A stretch of 64,000 bases of DNA from Chitinophagaceae bacterium (lineage in GTDB: Bacteria > Bacteroidota > Bacteroidia > Chitinophagales > Chitinophagaceae), in NCBI GenBank assembly GCA_016721085.1, contig JADKJI010000010.1:124001-188000 (forward strand). The letters are read 5' to 3'. Position numbers and translations under genes: made by a program. The notes below the pieces were generated by a model. The model was not told the origin of the DNA, did not search any database, and worked only from the letters and a program-made list of their open reading frames with translations. Positions 36,720 through 45,513 of the stretch are shown piece after piece (within the stretch, counting starts at the first letter, position 1; every line of letters starts with the position of its first letter).

Positions 36720-37505
36720 CGTCTTTCCACCACATATCCTCTTAAAGGGTCAAGTATATAAATAGTCTTACAATTTGAGCATGAGCAGCAATTTGCGTAT
36801 GGATATGTTTTGATAATTATTTTAGAAGAACAACTATCGCAATAAATACTCTTTTCTATAAAAACTTACTGCCCGAAAATTCTTGAAATTAAAATCGTGA
36901 AATGAAGAAGATTGAGTGGTATAAGCAGTCTTTACTTTTTCCTGCCACTCAATAATACTCATGGTACCGGAGCTTTCAGAAGCAAAGTCTGAAAGCATGA
37001 CCCTTCCCTTTGTTATTGGCAGAAAGGCCTCTTTTTCTACTTCAATATTCACTCCAGCATTCTTTTCTTGCAGATAGAAAAGTGCTCCTTCTTCAGTCTT
37101 GAATTCTGAGCTTAGCTTTAATTCGCCAATTCTTTTCCCGGTCATTGATTCTGGGACAGCGGTTTCTTGCATCATTGTAAATAAACCGTAACCTTCTTCC
37201 AATAATGCCCATCCGCCTGAATCAAAAGTTACTGTCCAATAATTAAGAACGGCTTCTTCCAGCCATATTCTAAATCTGCCTTTTACAGTAAAGGCTTGAC
37301 CTTTCCATGAACCCGTTGTTCCAGGTTGTAATAGACTATCAGACTCGCTTAAGGATGTAAAAGAGGATATCTCCAAATTACCGGAAGAGGATCGATGTAT
37401 TACTTTCCCGCAACTACATACACAGCTATGTGTAATGTCTGTTGTGAATGGCAACATGGTTCCACACGATGGGCAAAACAACGATGATTGTAATACCGGC
37501 ACCAT
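36716..37505 (-). CDS. DUF4178 protein flanked by zinc ribbons, frameshifted near its 3' end
   Basis: After repair a 262-residue protein. The N-terminal zinc ribbon has FCPSCGTMLPF and CVCSCGK, the DUF4178-like core has LLQPGTTGSWKGQAFTVKGR and DSGGWALLEEGYGLF, and a C-terminal second ribbon has YCDSCSSK and CCSCSNC. The second ribbon only appears when one base is removed from the T4 run at 36852-36855; as written the frame stops at YLLR. Start shares one base with the speD stop (TAATG). A soluble partner of the membrane DUF4178 protein encoded next is likely. Confidence 0.8.
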
Positions 37506-37858
37506 TATCTTTTTATGATTTGTTGGTTAACAACAGAGGCGGCAAAGAATTTTTCAAAAGCAGCGAATATTGCTAAAACTACTGCGTCGTTATTCCTTTT
37601 ATAGTTGCTTAAGTAAATGTCAAGATTAATTGTTCCGTATTCTGGCCAGGTGTGAATGGATATATGGCTTTCGCTAAGGCAGATAACTGCTGTAAAACCT
37701 CCCGGATTAAAATCATGGTAAACTTCTCCAAGTTTCTGGAGTTGGAATTCTTGAATTAATCGATCAGCTTCCAACTTGAATTGGGAATAATGATGAATAC
37801 GCTCCGTATCCGCAGTTTTCAATGTAGCAACAAGATGTTGCCCTGGCTGATAGCTCAT
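37505..37858 (-). CDS. speD: S-adenosylmethionine decarboxylase-type proenzyme (SpeD)
   Basis: A 117-residue pyruvoyl-enzyme precursor. The self-cleavage site is visible in CLSESHISIHTWPEYG, where the Ser after Glu becomes the pyruvoyl group and the following His and the later Cys region complete the family pattern. Such enzymes decarboxylate S-adenosylmethionine to supply aminopropyl groups; some bacterial relatives have turned into ornithine or arginine decarboxylases, so the substrate here needs testing. First gene of the operon that contains the SpeE-like membrane enzyme. Divergent from the type IX secreted gene, with 483 bases between. Confidence 0.92.
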   Translation of the reverse strand: MSYQPGQHLVATLKTADTERIHHYSQFKLEADRLIQEFQLQKLGEVYHDFNPGGFTAVICLSESHISIHTWPEYGTINLDIYLSNYKRNNDAVVLAIFAAFEKFFAASVVNQQIIKR

Positions 37859-38295
37859 AAGTTTTGGTTCAACTGATATGGAAAAATACGTTTTTTATAA
37901 TTATTTCCAACAGAATCCCAATTTAGAAGAATTCGTCTATTCTACTTGTTTATATGGATACCGCTGCACTCTCATTCTACTATTATTTGATCAACTATTG
38001 TAAGGTATTTCTCTTGGTATTTATAAGTTAGCCCATTGGTATATTATAGCTACATTATTTTCCCCTTCGAGGTATAGATGTTTTGTTTCTTTTGTATGAC
38101 TGTTATTTATAGCGCTTGCCTCTGTACTTCCTTATTTAATGGTAAGAGCTGTTCGGGAACTCGATTTATCCAAGTCGTGGATTTCAGACCCTTTTTTCGG
38201 GAATACATACCTGAAACAGGAACTATTTTCCCGGTCTGGGAACAGATGTGATAATTATTAAAGTATAGTAAATTGAATAATAAATAGATAGCCGC

Positions 38296-38311
38296 TTGGC
38301 ACAGCTATTGA
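38296..38311 (+). promoter_or_regulatory. Candidate sigma-54-type promoter
   Basis: TTGGCAC-N5-TTGA fits the -24/-12 pattern TGGCAC-N5-TTGC except for the last base of the -12 element. It lies 30 bases before the ATG of the type IX secreted protein gene. The rest of the 483-base gap (37859-38341) shows no gene; it is AT-rich and carries the divergent promoter region of speD. Confidence 0.3.
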
Positions 38312-38341
38312 AACTATACTGGCATACCTATAATCTGTACC

Positions 38342-39539
38342 ATGAAAAGAATTCTACCCTTTATACTCCTCCTGATCGCTTTTACTTCAAAAGCGCAAAT
38401 CATCAGCCAGTTTACCTGGGATACTAATCCAGTTACAAAAAGCTGCAGTTGGACCAAACGCTCTTTCGAGCAGTGCTAAAGCTACTTCTTCAACTGGTGG
38501 TTTAAATGGTACTAATGGATTGAATCCAGGTACACCAAGTACTGATGTGAACCTTACTTTAGATGGTTCTTATTATAATGTACCAGGACTTGAAATCAGT
38601 CTTAATTTCAAAAGAGAAGAAAGCGAAGCGAGCTTTTTCCGTCGCGGTTCTAATTTCGATTTTGGAATGTCTGGCGGTAACCTGTATGCAAATTTCAAAC
38701 TTACTTCAGGTGCTTCTACTATAACAGTGAATTCTGGTAATGTATATTCTATTCCTAACGATCATGCTTTCCATGCATATAAGTTCAGGTATGATTATGC
38801 GACAGGTGTTGCTAACATTATGGTAGATGGTGCTATTGTTTATACTTATACCGGAGTAGCTGGTCGTCCACAAAACTGGACAGGTGCTGGCAATCCTGTT
38901 ATCGGTGCCAGTATGGATGCTACAGGAAGGAATATCCCTGTTCTTGATAATTTCATCATACAGAATTCTGCAAATCCGGTTGCATTGCCAATGTCACTTT
39001 TATCATTCGACGCTGTTGCTAAGAAAAATATCGTTCAATTGTCATGGACTACAACACGTGAATTCAATGTAGCCAGTATCGAAGTGGAACGTTCTGCAGA
39101 TGGAAGCAATTTTTCAAAAATCCAGAAGCAATCAGCTGTTGGTGGTTATACTGTAACGAATGCCTATTCATATAACGACATGTCACCTGTAGCTGGAACA
39201 AATTACTACAGATTAAAAATGATTGATAACGATGGTAAGTTCACTTATTCAGAGGTAAGGAAAGTGCAGTTCAGTGTTATAGCTGCAGCACAAGTTTTCC
39301 CGAACCCGGCAACTAGTTATGTAATGATCAGTCTTAGTTCTGTTGAGAAAGCTAATTATACCTGTTCAATATACAGCATTGATGGAGCTTTGTTGAAGTC
39401 GATGAATCTGAGTGTTAATGCTGGTGTACAGAATAGCAAGGTTGACTTATCACAAGTGAATTATAAAGGAATTATAATGGTTCAATTAAAAGATGAAAAA
39501 GGAAACAGTGCTGGTTCTTTCAGGATCATAAAGAAATAA
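38342..39539 (+). CDS. Type IX secreted protein with LamG-like domain, frameshifted
   Basis: After repair 398 residues. Signal peptide MKRILPFILLLIAFTSKAQ, then a jelly-roll (LamG/concanavalin-like) domain (about residues 60-215: FDFGMSGGNLYANF, HAFHAYKFRYDY, VIGASMDATGR), then WTTTREFNVASIEVERSADG, a common linker before sorting tails, and a type A T9SS sorting domain at the end (VFPNPATSYVMISL ... GSFRIIKK). The frame breaks at the A5 run 38437-38441; removing one A joins NPVTK to AAVGPNALSSS. Probably surface-exposed or secreted; ligand unknown. Confidence 0.82.
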
Positions 39540-39567
39540 TGGTTTAGGTTGTCTAGTAGTAAGAATA

Positions 39568-39590
39568 GGCCCCACTATGGGGTCTTTCTT
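39568..39590 (+). terminator. Terminator of the type IX secreted protein gene
   Basis: A 7-bp stem GGCCCCA/TGGGGTC with a CTA loop (39568-39584) followed by TTTCTTCATTTT, 28 bases after the stop codon. Confidence 0.75.
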
Positions 39591-39712
39591 CATTTTGGGA
39601 ATGAATAAGGGGAAAATCTTCAATATTCCCTTGTACAAAAAACGCAGTTCCAAATACAGATTGTTACATTTATATCCTAAAGTAGCCAACACACTTCTAG
39701 ACCTCAACTGTT

Positions 39713-40520
39713 ATGATAAAGAACATAATGAATCATAAGGCCGTGATGCTATTCAATTTCATGGCCGCCTTTTTTGTAGCTAATGCATTGATAGCAGAGT
39801 GTATCGGTGGAAAGATATTTTCGTTGGAAAGGCTTTTGGGCTTCTCCCCTGCTGATTTTACTTTGTTTGGTGAATCACATTTGTCGTTTTCTAACATGTG
39901 GAGTCTTATTATGGCCTATTGAATTTGTAATGACAGACATTGTAAACGAGTATTATGGTCCAAAGGCGGTAAGGAGAATATCCTTTATTGCCGTTGGCCT
40001 TATATCATATGCTTTCATCATGTTCTATTTTGCTATGAGTGTTACACCTCCCGATTGGTGGCTCACAACAAAAACGGCAGAAGGAATTCCGAATATGCAA
40101 AATGCTTTTGCTGCTATTTTTGGTCAGGAATGTGGATAATCGTAGGTAGCCTTGTAGCCTTTTTAGTAAGTCAGATAGTGGATGTTACTGTATTCCATAA
40201 AATCAAAAAAAGTTACCGGAGAGAAAAAGATATGGATGCGTGCTACCGGTTCTACATTGGTATCGCAATTGGTTGATAGCTTCATAGTTTTATTTATTGC
40301 TTTTAAATTGGGAGCCGATTGGACCTGGCAAAAAGTGTTGGCTATTGCACTCGTGAACTATTCTTATAAGTTTGCAATGGCTATTATTCTTACCCCTTTG
40401 ATCTATTTTGTAGAAGGTAGAATCGAGAAGTATGTTGGACATGATACTGCCATGAAAATGAAAAAAATGGCAATGGGACAAGAGGAGGAAGTGCTGCCTG
40501 ATTTTCCTGTAGCAGGCTAA
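39713..40520 (+). CDS. Queuosine precursor transporter (YhhQ/DUF165), three frameshifts
   Basis: After repair 268 residues with six or seven helices. The family is recognised by FMAAFFVANALIAECIGGKIF, WPIEFVMTDIVNEYYGPKAVRR (signature FVMTDIVNEYYG), MRATGSTLVSQLVDSFIVLF and YKFAMAIILTPLIY. It imports preQ0/preQ1-type precursors for tRNA queuosine. Breaks lie near 39898-39903 (extra base), at the GG of 40127-40128 (base missing) and in the A7 run 40205-40211 (extra base). The repaired chain matches normal family length, which argues for sequence errors. It lies 26 bases before the cyclase gene. Confidence 0.85.
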
Positions 40521-40546
40521 TTGAAAACAACCATAAACTTCATACA

Positions 40547-41345
40547 ATGAGAACAGTAGTTCTTGCAATGCTTGTATTATTTACAGCATGTAATCAACAA
40601 CCCGCAACCAGTAAAGTATCAAAAGAAATTGAGTGGATCGACTTGAGTTATACTTTTGACAGCACCACTCTTTACTGGCCTAATAATGTAAAGTCGTTTG
40701 AGCATTCTACAGAAGCGGAAGGTAAGACAGCTCTTGGCTATTTCTATTCATCCTATTCTATTTGTACTCCAGAACATGGAGGCACTCATCTGGATGCACC
40801 TATACATTTTTCTGAAAACAAATTAACTGTAGATCAGTTACCACTAAGCAGTGTAACAGGTAATGCCATAGTGGTGGATGTATCTGTAAACGCTTTGGCC
40901 AATCGTGATTACCTGATAAGCATTGCAGATATAGAAAAATGGGAGAAGGAAAACGTTACTATTCCTGACAACTGTATTGTATTATTCAGAACCGGTTATG
41001 GTAAGTTTTATCCCGACAGGCAGCAATATTTTGGCACAGCTAAAGGGAGCAGAAGCTATTCCTGAATTACATTTCCCGGTATAGCTCCTGAAACTACAGA
41101 ATGGTTGTTAAGCAAAAAGGAATATAAAGGCCATGGGTTTGGATACACCAAGTATGGATTATGGGCAATCAAAAGATTTCAAGACACATCAATTATTACT
41201 GGGAATGAATAAGCCAGGTTTTGAGAATGTAGCTAATCTTGATAAGTTACCCAGCAAAGGTATTTATGTAGTGGCTTTGCCGATGAAGGTAGGTCGTGGT
41301 AGTGGTGGTCCCTTGCGAATTATTGCAACTACATCAAATCTATAA
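40547..41345 (+). CDS. Cyclase-family (kynurenine formamidase-like) lipoprotein, three frameshifts
   Basis: After repair 265 residues. A lipoprotein signal with lipobox TACN is followed by the cyclase fold; the metal motif HGGTHLDAPIHF is clear, as are WIDLSYTFDSTTLYWP and IVLFRTGYGKFYPD near the middle and YVVALPMKVGRGSGGPLRI at the end. The family hydrolyses N-formylkynurenine or related cyclic or ester bonds. Frame breaks: GGG at 41045-41047 (extra base), CCC near 41075-41077 (base missing), GG near 41129-41130 (extra base). Export of such an enzyme is unusual but common in Bacteroidetes. Confidence 0.82.
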
Positions 41346-41348
41346 TCT

Positions 41349-42059
41349 TCAGTTTGCTTCTTTGCGAAGCAATAACATTTTATGGAAGGAATCCTTTACT
41401 GTAGCAGTTGCTACTGTAAATCCTGCTTCTTTTGCCCAGAGCTTAAAAATGGAAATATCTGCAGGGTAATCATATCGGAGAATATGATCGACCACCATAT
41501 CCTTTTCACTGTCGGGTAAATAGTTCCAATGGCTACGAATCCTGGATATATAATCGCGCTTATAAGTTTCAAGTGATACAGCATCCCTGAAAACGTCAAT
41601 GATGATAAACAAACCTCCTGGAGACAATTTTTGAAAACATTTTTTTAGAAGTGTTTTCTTCCCTGAATCTCCAAGGTGATGGATGGCAAAACTGCTATGA
41701 ATAATATCAAAAGAGGATGTTGTAGTATCCAGTAGCATTTCCATGGCCCCCTGACACAATTCATAAGCTATACTTTTTGATTCGAGATTTTTTGAAGCCA
41801 GTGCCAGTGCGGTAGCAGATAAGTCATATCCGGTATAATAATCAACTTCGAACCCGGTTAATTGTTCACTGATTAATTGGGCATCACCACATCCTAAATC
41901 CAGTACGCTTAATGGTTCTAAGGATTTTAGCCTTGAAAGCAGTATTGCCTTTTGCTGCAAACTCCTGTGAAGCATATAGTTCTGGTTGATAATTTTCTGA
42001 TATATCTTCCAGTTATCGGTGAATAATTGAGTGGCAGACTGAAGCATTGTTTGGGGCAT
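41349..42059 (-). CDS. Class I SAM-dependent methyltransferase
   Basis: A Rossmann methyltransferase of 236 residues from ATG 42059; an upstream in-frame ATG at 42125 would add 22 hydrophobic residues, which looks unlikely. SAM-binding motif VLDLGCGDAQL, the acidic YTGYDLS and post-motif FDIIHSSFAIHHLGD and LSPGGLFIIIDVFRD are present. The substrate cannot be inferred. It converges on the cyclase gene with a 3-base gap. The 170 bases upstream to 42298 show nothing I can name. Confidence 0.82.
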   Translation of the reverse strand: MPQTMLQSATQLFTDNWKIYQKIINQNYMLHRSLQQKAILLSRLKSLEPLSVLDLGCGDAQLISEQLTGFEVDYYTGYDLSATALALASKNLESKSIAYELCQGAMEMLLDTTTSSFDIIHSSFAIHHLGDSGKKTLLKKCFQKLSPGGLFIIIDVFRDAVSLETYKRDYISRIRSHWNYLPDSEKDMVVDHILRYDYPADISIFKLWAKEAGFTVATATVKDSFHKMLLLRKEAN

Positions 42060-42297
42060 ACTAAACAGATATACGTTATATATTGATACAAGAGTTTCCT
42101 TTATAAGAAAATATAAGTAAGGCATAGCTGCCTACATTCAAGCAAACTTGACAAAATCAAATGAGGAAATTGGTAAACCGATTTTATTTAGAGTAGGAAG
42201 AGGCCGTTTAGATAATTAAATACCCAATAAAAATAATGATGTTTTGGATGGAGCAATTATATCGAGCGCAGATTTTTCTGAACTTTTTCTTTTTGTA

Positions 42298-43065
42298 TTA
42301 GGTTCTACTTATTTTTTTAGATAAAAGCTGATAAATTAGAAGGATGGATAATAGTGAAATTCCTGCAATGGGAATCCAGGACAGATAAACACTTTTTGCA
42401 TATTGGGCTTCATGTATACCCCAAAGCGCCCAGACTAATACGAGAGCAAAACTGAAAACCTTGTATCGAAGGGTAATGACCCCCCCCAAGAGAATAGCAA
42501 CAATCATCATTATGCTGCTCCAGGCAATACCGCTTATTCCAAATCCGGCCCACTCCCATTTTACTAGTCCTGCAGTTATATTAGCAATTGTTGCTACGGA
42601 TATCCATCCCAGATATACAACAAATGGCGAATGTAATATGAGTCGATTATAAAGTGAAAAGGAAGTATAGAAAGCGATAGATCTGACAAACAAAATGGCT
42701 AATGTAACAAGGAATAAGACCATTATGATAATCGAGAGGAACGGTTGCAGGTAATGCCAGGCTAATATCCATGAAGCATTAAAAAGGCAGGTTAATAGGA
42801 ATAATGGATTTATTGAGTTTATATATGCCGAAACCTGTTTATCTTTTTGAGGGTGCAGGATATAATAGGTAAATGCGATATTATAGATGATGAGCAGGAG
42901 GTATATCACTCCCCATATGCTGAATGTAAAGCCTGCTGGAACAAAGAAGTTGGGATAAAGTCCAGATATCTCTCCTGTATTCAAACCGTTTATCGGTAAG
43001 ATATTCGCTAAGGCATTTATAGTAAGTACCAGCACCAGGAAGAGCCAGTTTATAAGAACTTTCAT
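42298..43065 (-). CDS. TspO/MBR-like (tryptophan-rich sensory protein) membrane protein
   Basis: A 255-residue membrane protein with seven to eight helices. The start NALANILPINGLNTGEIS and the block FFVPAGFTFSIWGVIYLLL are typical of the longer TspO/MBR relatives of Bacteroidetes and Firmicutes; tryptophans are frequent (WILAWHYLQPF, WEWAGFG, WALWGIHEA). Ligand unknown (TspO proteins bind porphyrins). ATG 43065 is preferred; an earlier in-frame start at 43119 would overlap the divergent promoter region. Confidence 0.78.
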   Translation of the reverse strand: MKVLINWLFLVLVLTINALANILPINGLNTGEISGLYPNFFVPAGFTFSIWGVIYLLLIIYNIAFTYYILHPQKDKQVSAYINSINPLFLLTCLFNASWILAWHYLQPFLSIIIMVLFLVTLAILFVRSIAFYTSFSLYNRLILHSPFVVYLGWISVATIANITAGLVKWEWAGFGISGIAWSSIMMIVAILLGGVITLRYKVFSFALVLVWALWGIHEAQYAKSVYLSWIPIAGISLLSILLIYQLLSKKISRT

Positions 43066-43144
43066 TTTGCGGGGTTTTGTGATTTTGTACTGTAAAGTTC
43101 CTCTTTTATTTCTATCCAATTTGATAATGCTTTATTTTAGGGAT

Positions 43145-44056
43145 ATGACAGCAACAATCCGATTCTTACTGTTTACTCTGGTGTTATTGCCGATTGCAGC
43201 CTATTTTTTAGGTACGCCACCAAATGATACTCAAATCAGCATTCTGAAATCAACATCATGGATAGTAGCCGGCGTAATTGCCTATACGTTTATTGTGGGT
43301 CAGTTAACTGGCAACAATTCGCAAGTCGATAAGCTTTGGAGTATTGTTCCATTAGGATATGTATGGTATATGACAGCGGCTGCCAATTGGAATACCCGAA
43401 TGATATTGATGTCTGTGTTGGTTTCTCTCTGGGGTATCAGGCTCACCTATAATTTTGCCCGGAGAGGCGCTTATAGTTGGAAGTTTTGGTCGGGCGAAGA
43501 GGATTATCGTTGGGAGATATTGAGAAAGAAGCCGGGATTCAATAAGCCATATGTATGGCTGCTTTTCAATTTGTTTTTCATTTGTGGTTATCAGAATATC
43601 CTGATCTTTCTTTTTACATTACCAATATTGGCTTCAATTGCGAACAATGTGCATCCTGTTGGAGTCTTCGATATTATTTTAGGACTATTGTTTTTGGTTT
43701 TGTTAGTTACTGAGTTCATTGCTGATCAGCAGCAGTACGATTTTCAGAAAGAGAAATACAGGCGGATACAACTTGGATTACCTGCCGGAGAATATGAAGA
43801 TGGTTTTGTTTCAACTGGGTTGTGGTCGAAGGTAAGGCACCCGAATTATGCCTGTGAGCAGGGAATTTGGGTTGTATTCTATTTTTTTAGTGTAGTAGCA
43901 ACGGGTGAGTGGTTAAATTGGACGATTGCGGGTTGTGTTTTATTGATATTGTTATTTAAGGGGAGTTCGGATTTTTCGGAGGAGATATCAGCGGGGAAAT
44001 ATCCGAGGTATAAGGAGTATCAGGCGAGGGTGGGGCGGTTTTTGCCGAGGTTGTAA
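43145..44056 (+). CDS. DUF1295 (steroid 5-alpha-reductase-like) membrane protein
   Basis: A 303-residue protein with about eight helices. C-terminal marks FVSTGLWSKVRHPNYACEQGIWVVFYFF and KYPRYKEYQARVGRFLPR are typical of DUF1295, related to steroid 5-alpha reductases and isoprenylcysteine methyltransferases (motif RHPNYACEQ). The N-terminal DKLWSIVPLGYVWY also fits. Start chosen ATG 43145, just before the hydrophobic stretch; 43067 is upstream in frame but lies within the divergent gene's control region. Substrate unknown, probably a lipid. Confidence 0.87.
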   Translation: MTATIRFLLFTLVLLPIAAYFLGTPPNDTQISILKSTSWIVAGVIAYTFIVGQLTGNNSQVDKLWSIVPLGYVWYMTAAANWNTRMILMSVLVSLWGIRLTYNFARRGAYSWKFWSGEEDYRWEILRKKPGFNKPYVWLLFNLFFICGYQNILIFLFTLPILASIANNVHPVGVFDIILGLLFLVLLVTEFIADQQQYDFQKEKYRRIQLGLPAGEYEDGFVSTGLWSKVRHPNYACEQGIWVVFYFFSVVATGEWLNWTIAGCVLLILLFKGSSDFSEEISAGKYPRYKEYQARVGRFLPRL

Positions 44057-44063
44057 ATTTTTG

Positions 44064-44133
44064 GAGATGCCATCCTACCCCCCGGATGGCATCCTGGGTA
44101 TAGGATGACATCCGGGGGGTAGGATGGCATCTC
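44064..44133. repeat. Large inverted repeat, GATGCCATCC family, copy 1
   Basis: Arms 44064-44095 and 44102-44133 match over 32 bp with one mismatch around a 6-base loop (core GAGATGCCATCCTACCCCCC). It lies between the DUF1295 and oxidoreductase genes and could form a very stable hairpin on either strand. A second copy lies at 49363-49408 and shorter relatives occur at 61386 and 23625. Confidence 0.88.
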
Positions 44134-44144
44134 GATTTGTTACT

Positions 44145-44152
44145 TACATTTG
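44145..44152 (+). promoter_or_regulatory. Putative -7 element (TACATTTG) before the Gfo/Idh/MocA gene
   Basis: TACATTTG exactly matches the Bacteroidetes consensus TAnnTTTG and ends 19 bases before the ATG. No TTG is at the expected -33 position, because that region lies in the palindromic repeat, so the call is tentative. Confidence 0.4.
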
Positions 44153-44171
44153 ACCCTCTAATTCAAATTAT

Positions 44172-45251
44172 ATGGCGAATCAACAAAATATAAAGGTTCT
44201 CGTAGTAGGCTGTGGTAATATGGGCGCGTCTCATGCAATGGCTTATAAGTTATTAGATGGTATTGACATCTGCGGTATCGTATCTACCGGAAAGAGCAAG
44301 GAAGTATTGAACGAAAAGCTGGGAGGTGGTTATCCTTTGTTTGATGATTACTATTCCGCCTTAAAAGCGACCCAGCCCGATGCTGTTTGTATCTCTACCT
44401 ATCCCGATACACACGAAGCATTTGCCATTGCCGCTCTAGAACAGGGTTGTCATGTTTTTATTGAAAAGCCATTGGCCGACACGGTTGAAGGAGCGGAGCG
44501 AGTTGCAGCCGCCGCAAAAAAGGCGGGGAAAAAACTGGTTGTAGGATATATCCTCCGTCACCATCCCTCCTGGGAGAAGTTTATTGAACTGGCACAAACA
44601 CTTGGTAAACCATTGGTGATGAGAATGAACCTCAATCAACAAAGCCATGGCATAATGTGGAATGTTCATCGTAACCTGATGAAAAGTCTTAGTCCTATTG
44701 TGGATTGCGGCGTTCATTATATAGATGTAATGTGTCAGATGGTTCGATCAAAGCCTGTTCAGGTAACGGCCATTGGGGCCCGACTTACAGATGATATTCC
44801 ACAGGGAAACTATAACTACGGACAACTACAGATTCGTTTTGAAGATGGATCTGTTGGATGGTATGAAGCAGGATGGGGTCCCATGGTTAGTGAGACGGCC
44901 TTCTTCGTAAAAGATGTATTCGGTCCAAAAGGAGCTGTTTCAATAGTTGCAAAGGAAGCGGGAGGAAAAGGTAAATCAGACTCTGTAGAAGCACATACAA
45001 AAACCGAGTCCATTCGATTGCATCATGCTGATATTGACGCTAATAATGAATTTACAAAATCCGATGAATGGATCAATTTACTCGATGAGCCCGATCATCA
45101 GGAACTATGCAATCGCGAACAGCGCTATTTCTTAAAAGCCATCAACGAAAATATCGACCTTACAGATCACATTGAAGATGCAGTAAATAGTCTGCGTATT
45201 GCTTTTGCCTGCGATGAATCTGTAAGAACCGGCCAGGTCGTTAGACTATAG
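44172..45251 (+). CDS. Gfo/Idh/MocA-family oxidoreductase
   Basis: A 359-residue NAD(P)-dependent oxidoreductase, probably acting on a sugar, inositol or other polyol. Cofactor loop VVGCGNMGASHAMAYK, the family motif EKPLADTVEGAE with its Lys (after VFIEKPLA), and the active-site-type GYILRHHPSWE and DCGVHYIDVM are visible. No signal peptide, hence cytoplasmic. It stands alone between two strong hairpins, so I cannot link it to a pathway. Confidence 0.9.
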   Translation: MANQQNIKVLVVGCGNMGASHAMAYKLLDGIDICGIVSTGKSKEVLNEKLGGGYPLFDDYYSALKATQPDAVCISTYPDTHEAFAIAALEQGCHVFIEKPLADTVEGAERVAAAAKKAGKKLVVGYILRHHPSWEKFIELAQTLGKPLVMRMNLNQQSHGIMWNVHRNLMKSLSPIVDCGVHYIDVMCQMVRSKPVQVTAIGARLTDDIPQGNYNYGQLQIRFEDGSVGWYEAGWGPMVSETAFFVKDVFGPKGAVSIVAKEAGGKGKSDSVEAHTKTESIRLHHADIDANNEFTKSDEWINLLDEPDHQELCNREQRYFLKAINENIDLTDHIEDAVNSLRIAFACDESVRTGQVVRL

Positions 45252-45265
45252 AGCATGTTCATAAG

Positions 45266-45320
45266 ATGATATTTTATTATATACTTAGATTATGGGTATA
45301 TCATAAAATATCATTTTCTT
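45266..45320 (+). terminator. Long AT-rich hairpin after the oxidoreductase gene
   Basis: Arms 45266-45284 and 45296-45314 (ATGATATTTTATTATATAC type) pair over 19 bases with one mismatch around an 11-base loop, and a T-rich tail follows. A terminator for the gene ending at 45251 is likely. The remaining 190 bases to 45514 are AT-rich leader sequence for the receptor gene; I see no riboswitch. Confidence 0.65.
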
Positions 45321-45513
45321 TGGTCTATTCAACGATTCCTTATTTATTTAGCCCTAACGATTGTTTTTTGTGATTCTTAAAGAAGAAACTGTCTTTAATT
45401 ATCACAAATATGTCATATGAATATTTTTTCAATTTGGCGGTTTAAATGACCACTAAAGTTGATAATATTGCAGCAAGCCACTCAAAACGTCACAATAACC
45501 AAAGTAGTAACTA

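Noticed and set aside
45252..45513. Riboswitch (cobalamin or SAM) before the TonB receptor
   Set aside because: Only an AT-rich hairpin that suits termination was seen; no conserved riboswitch core could be recognised by eye.
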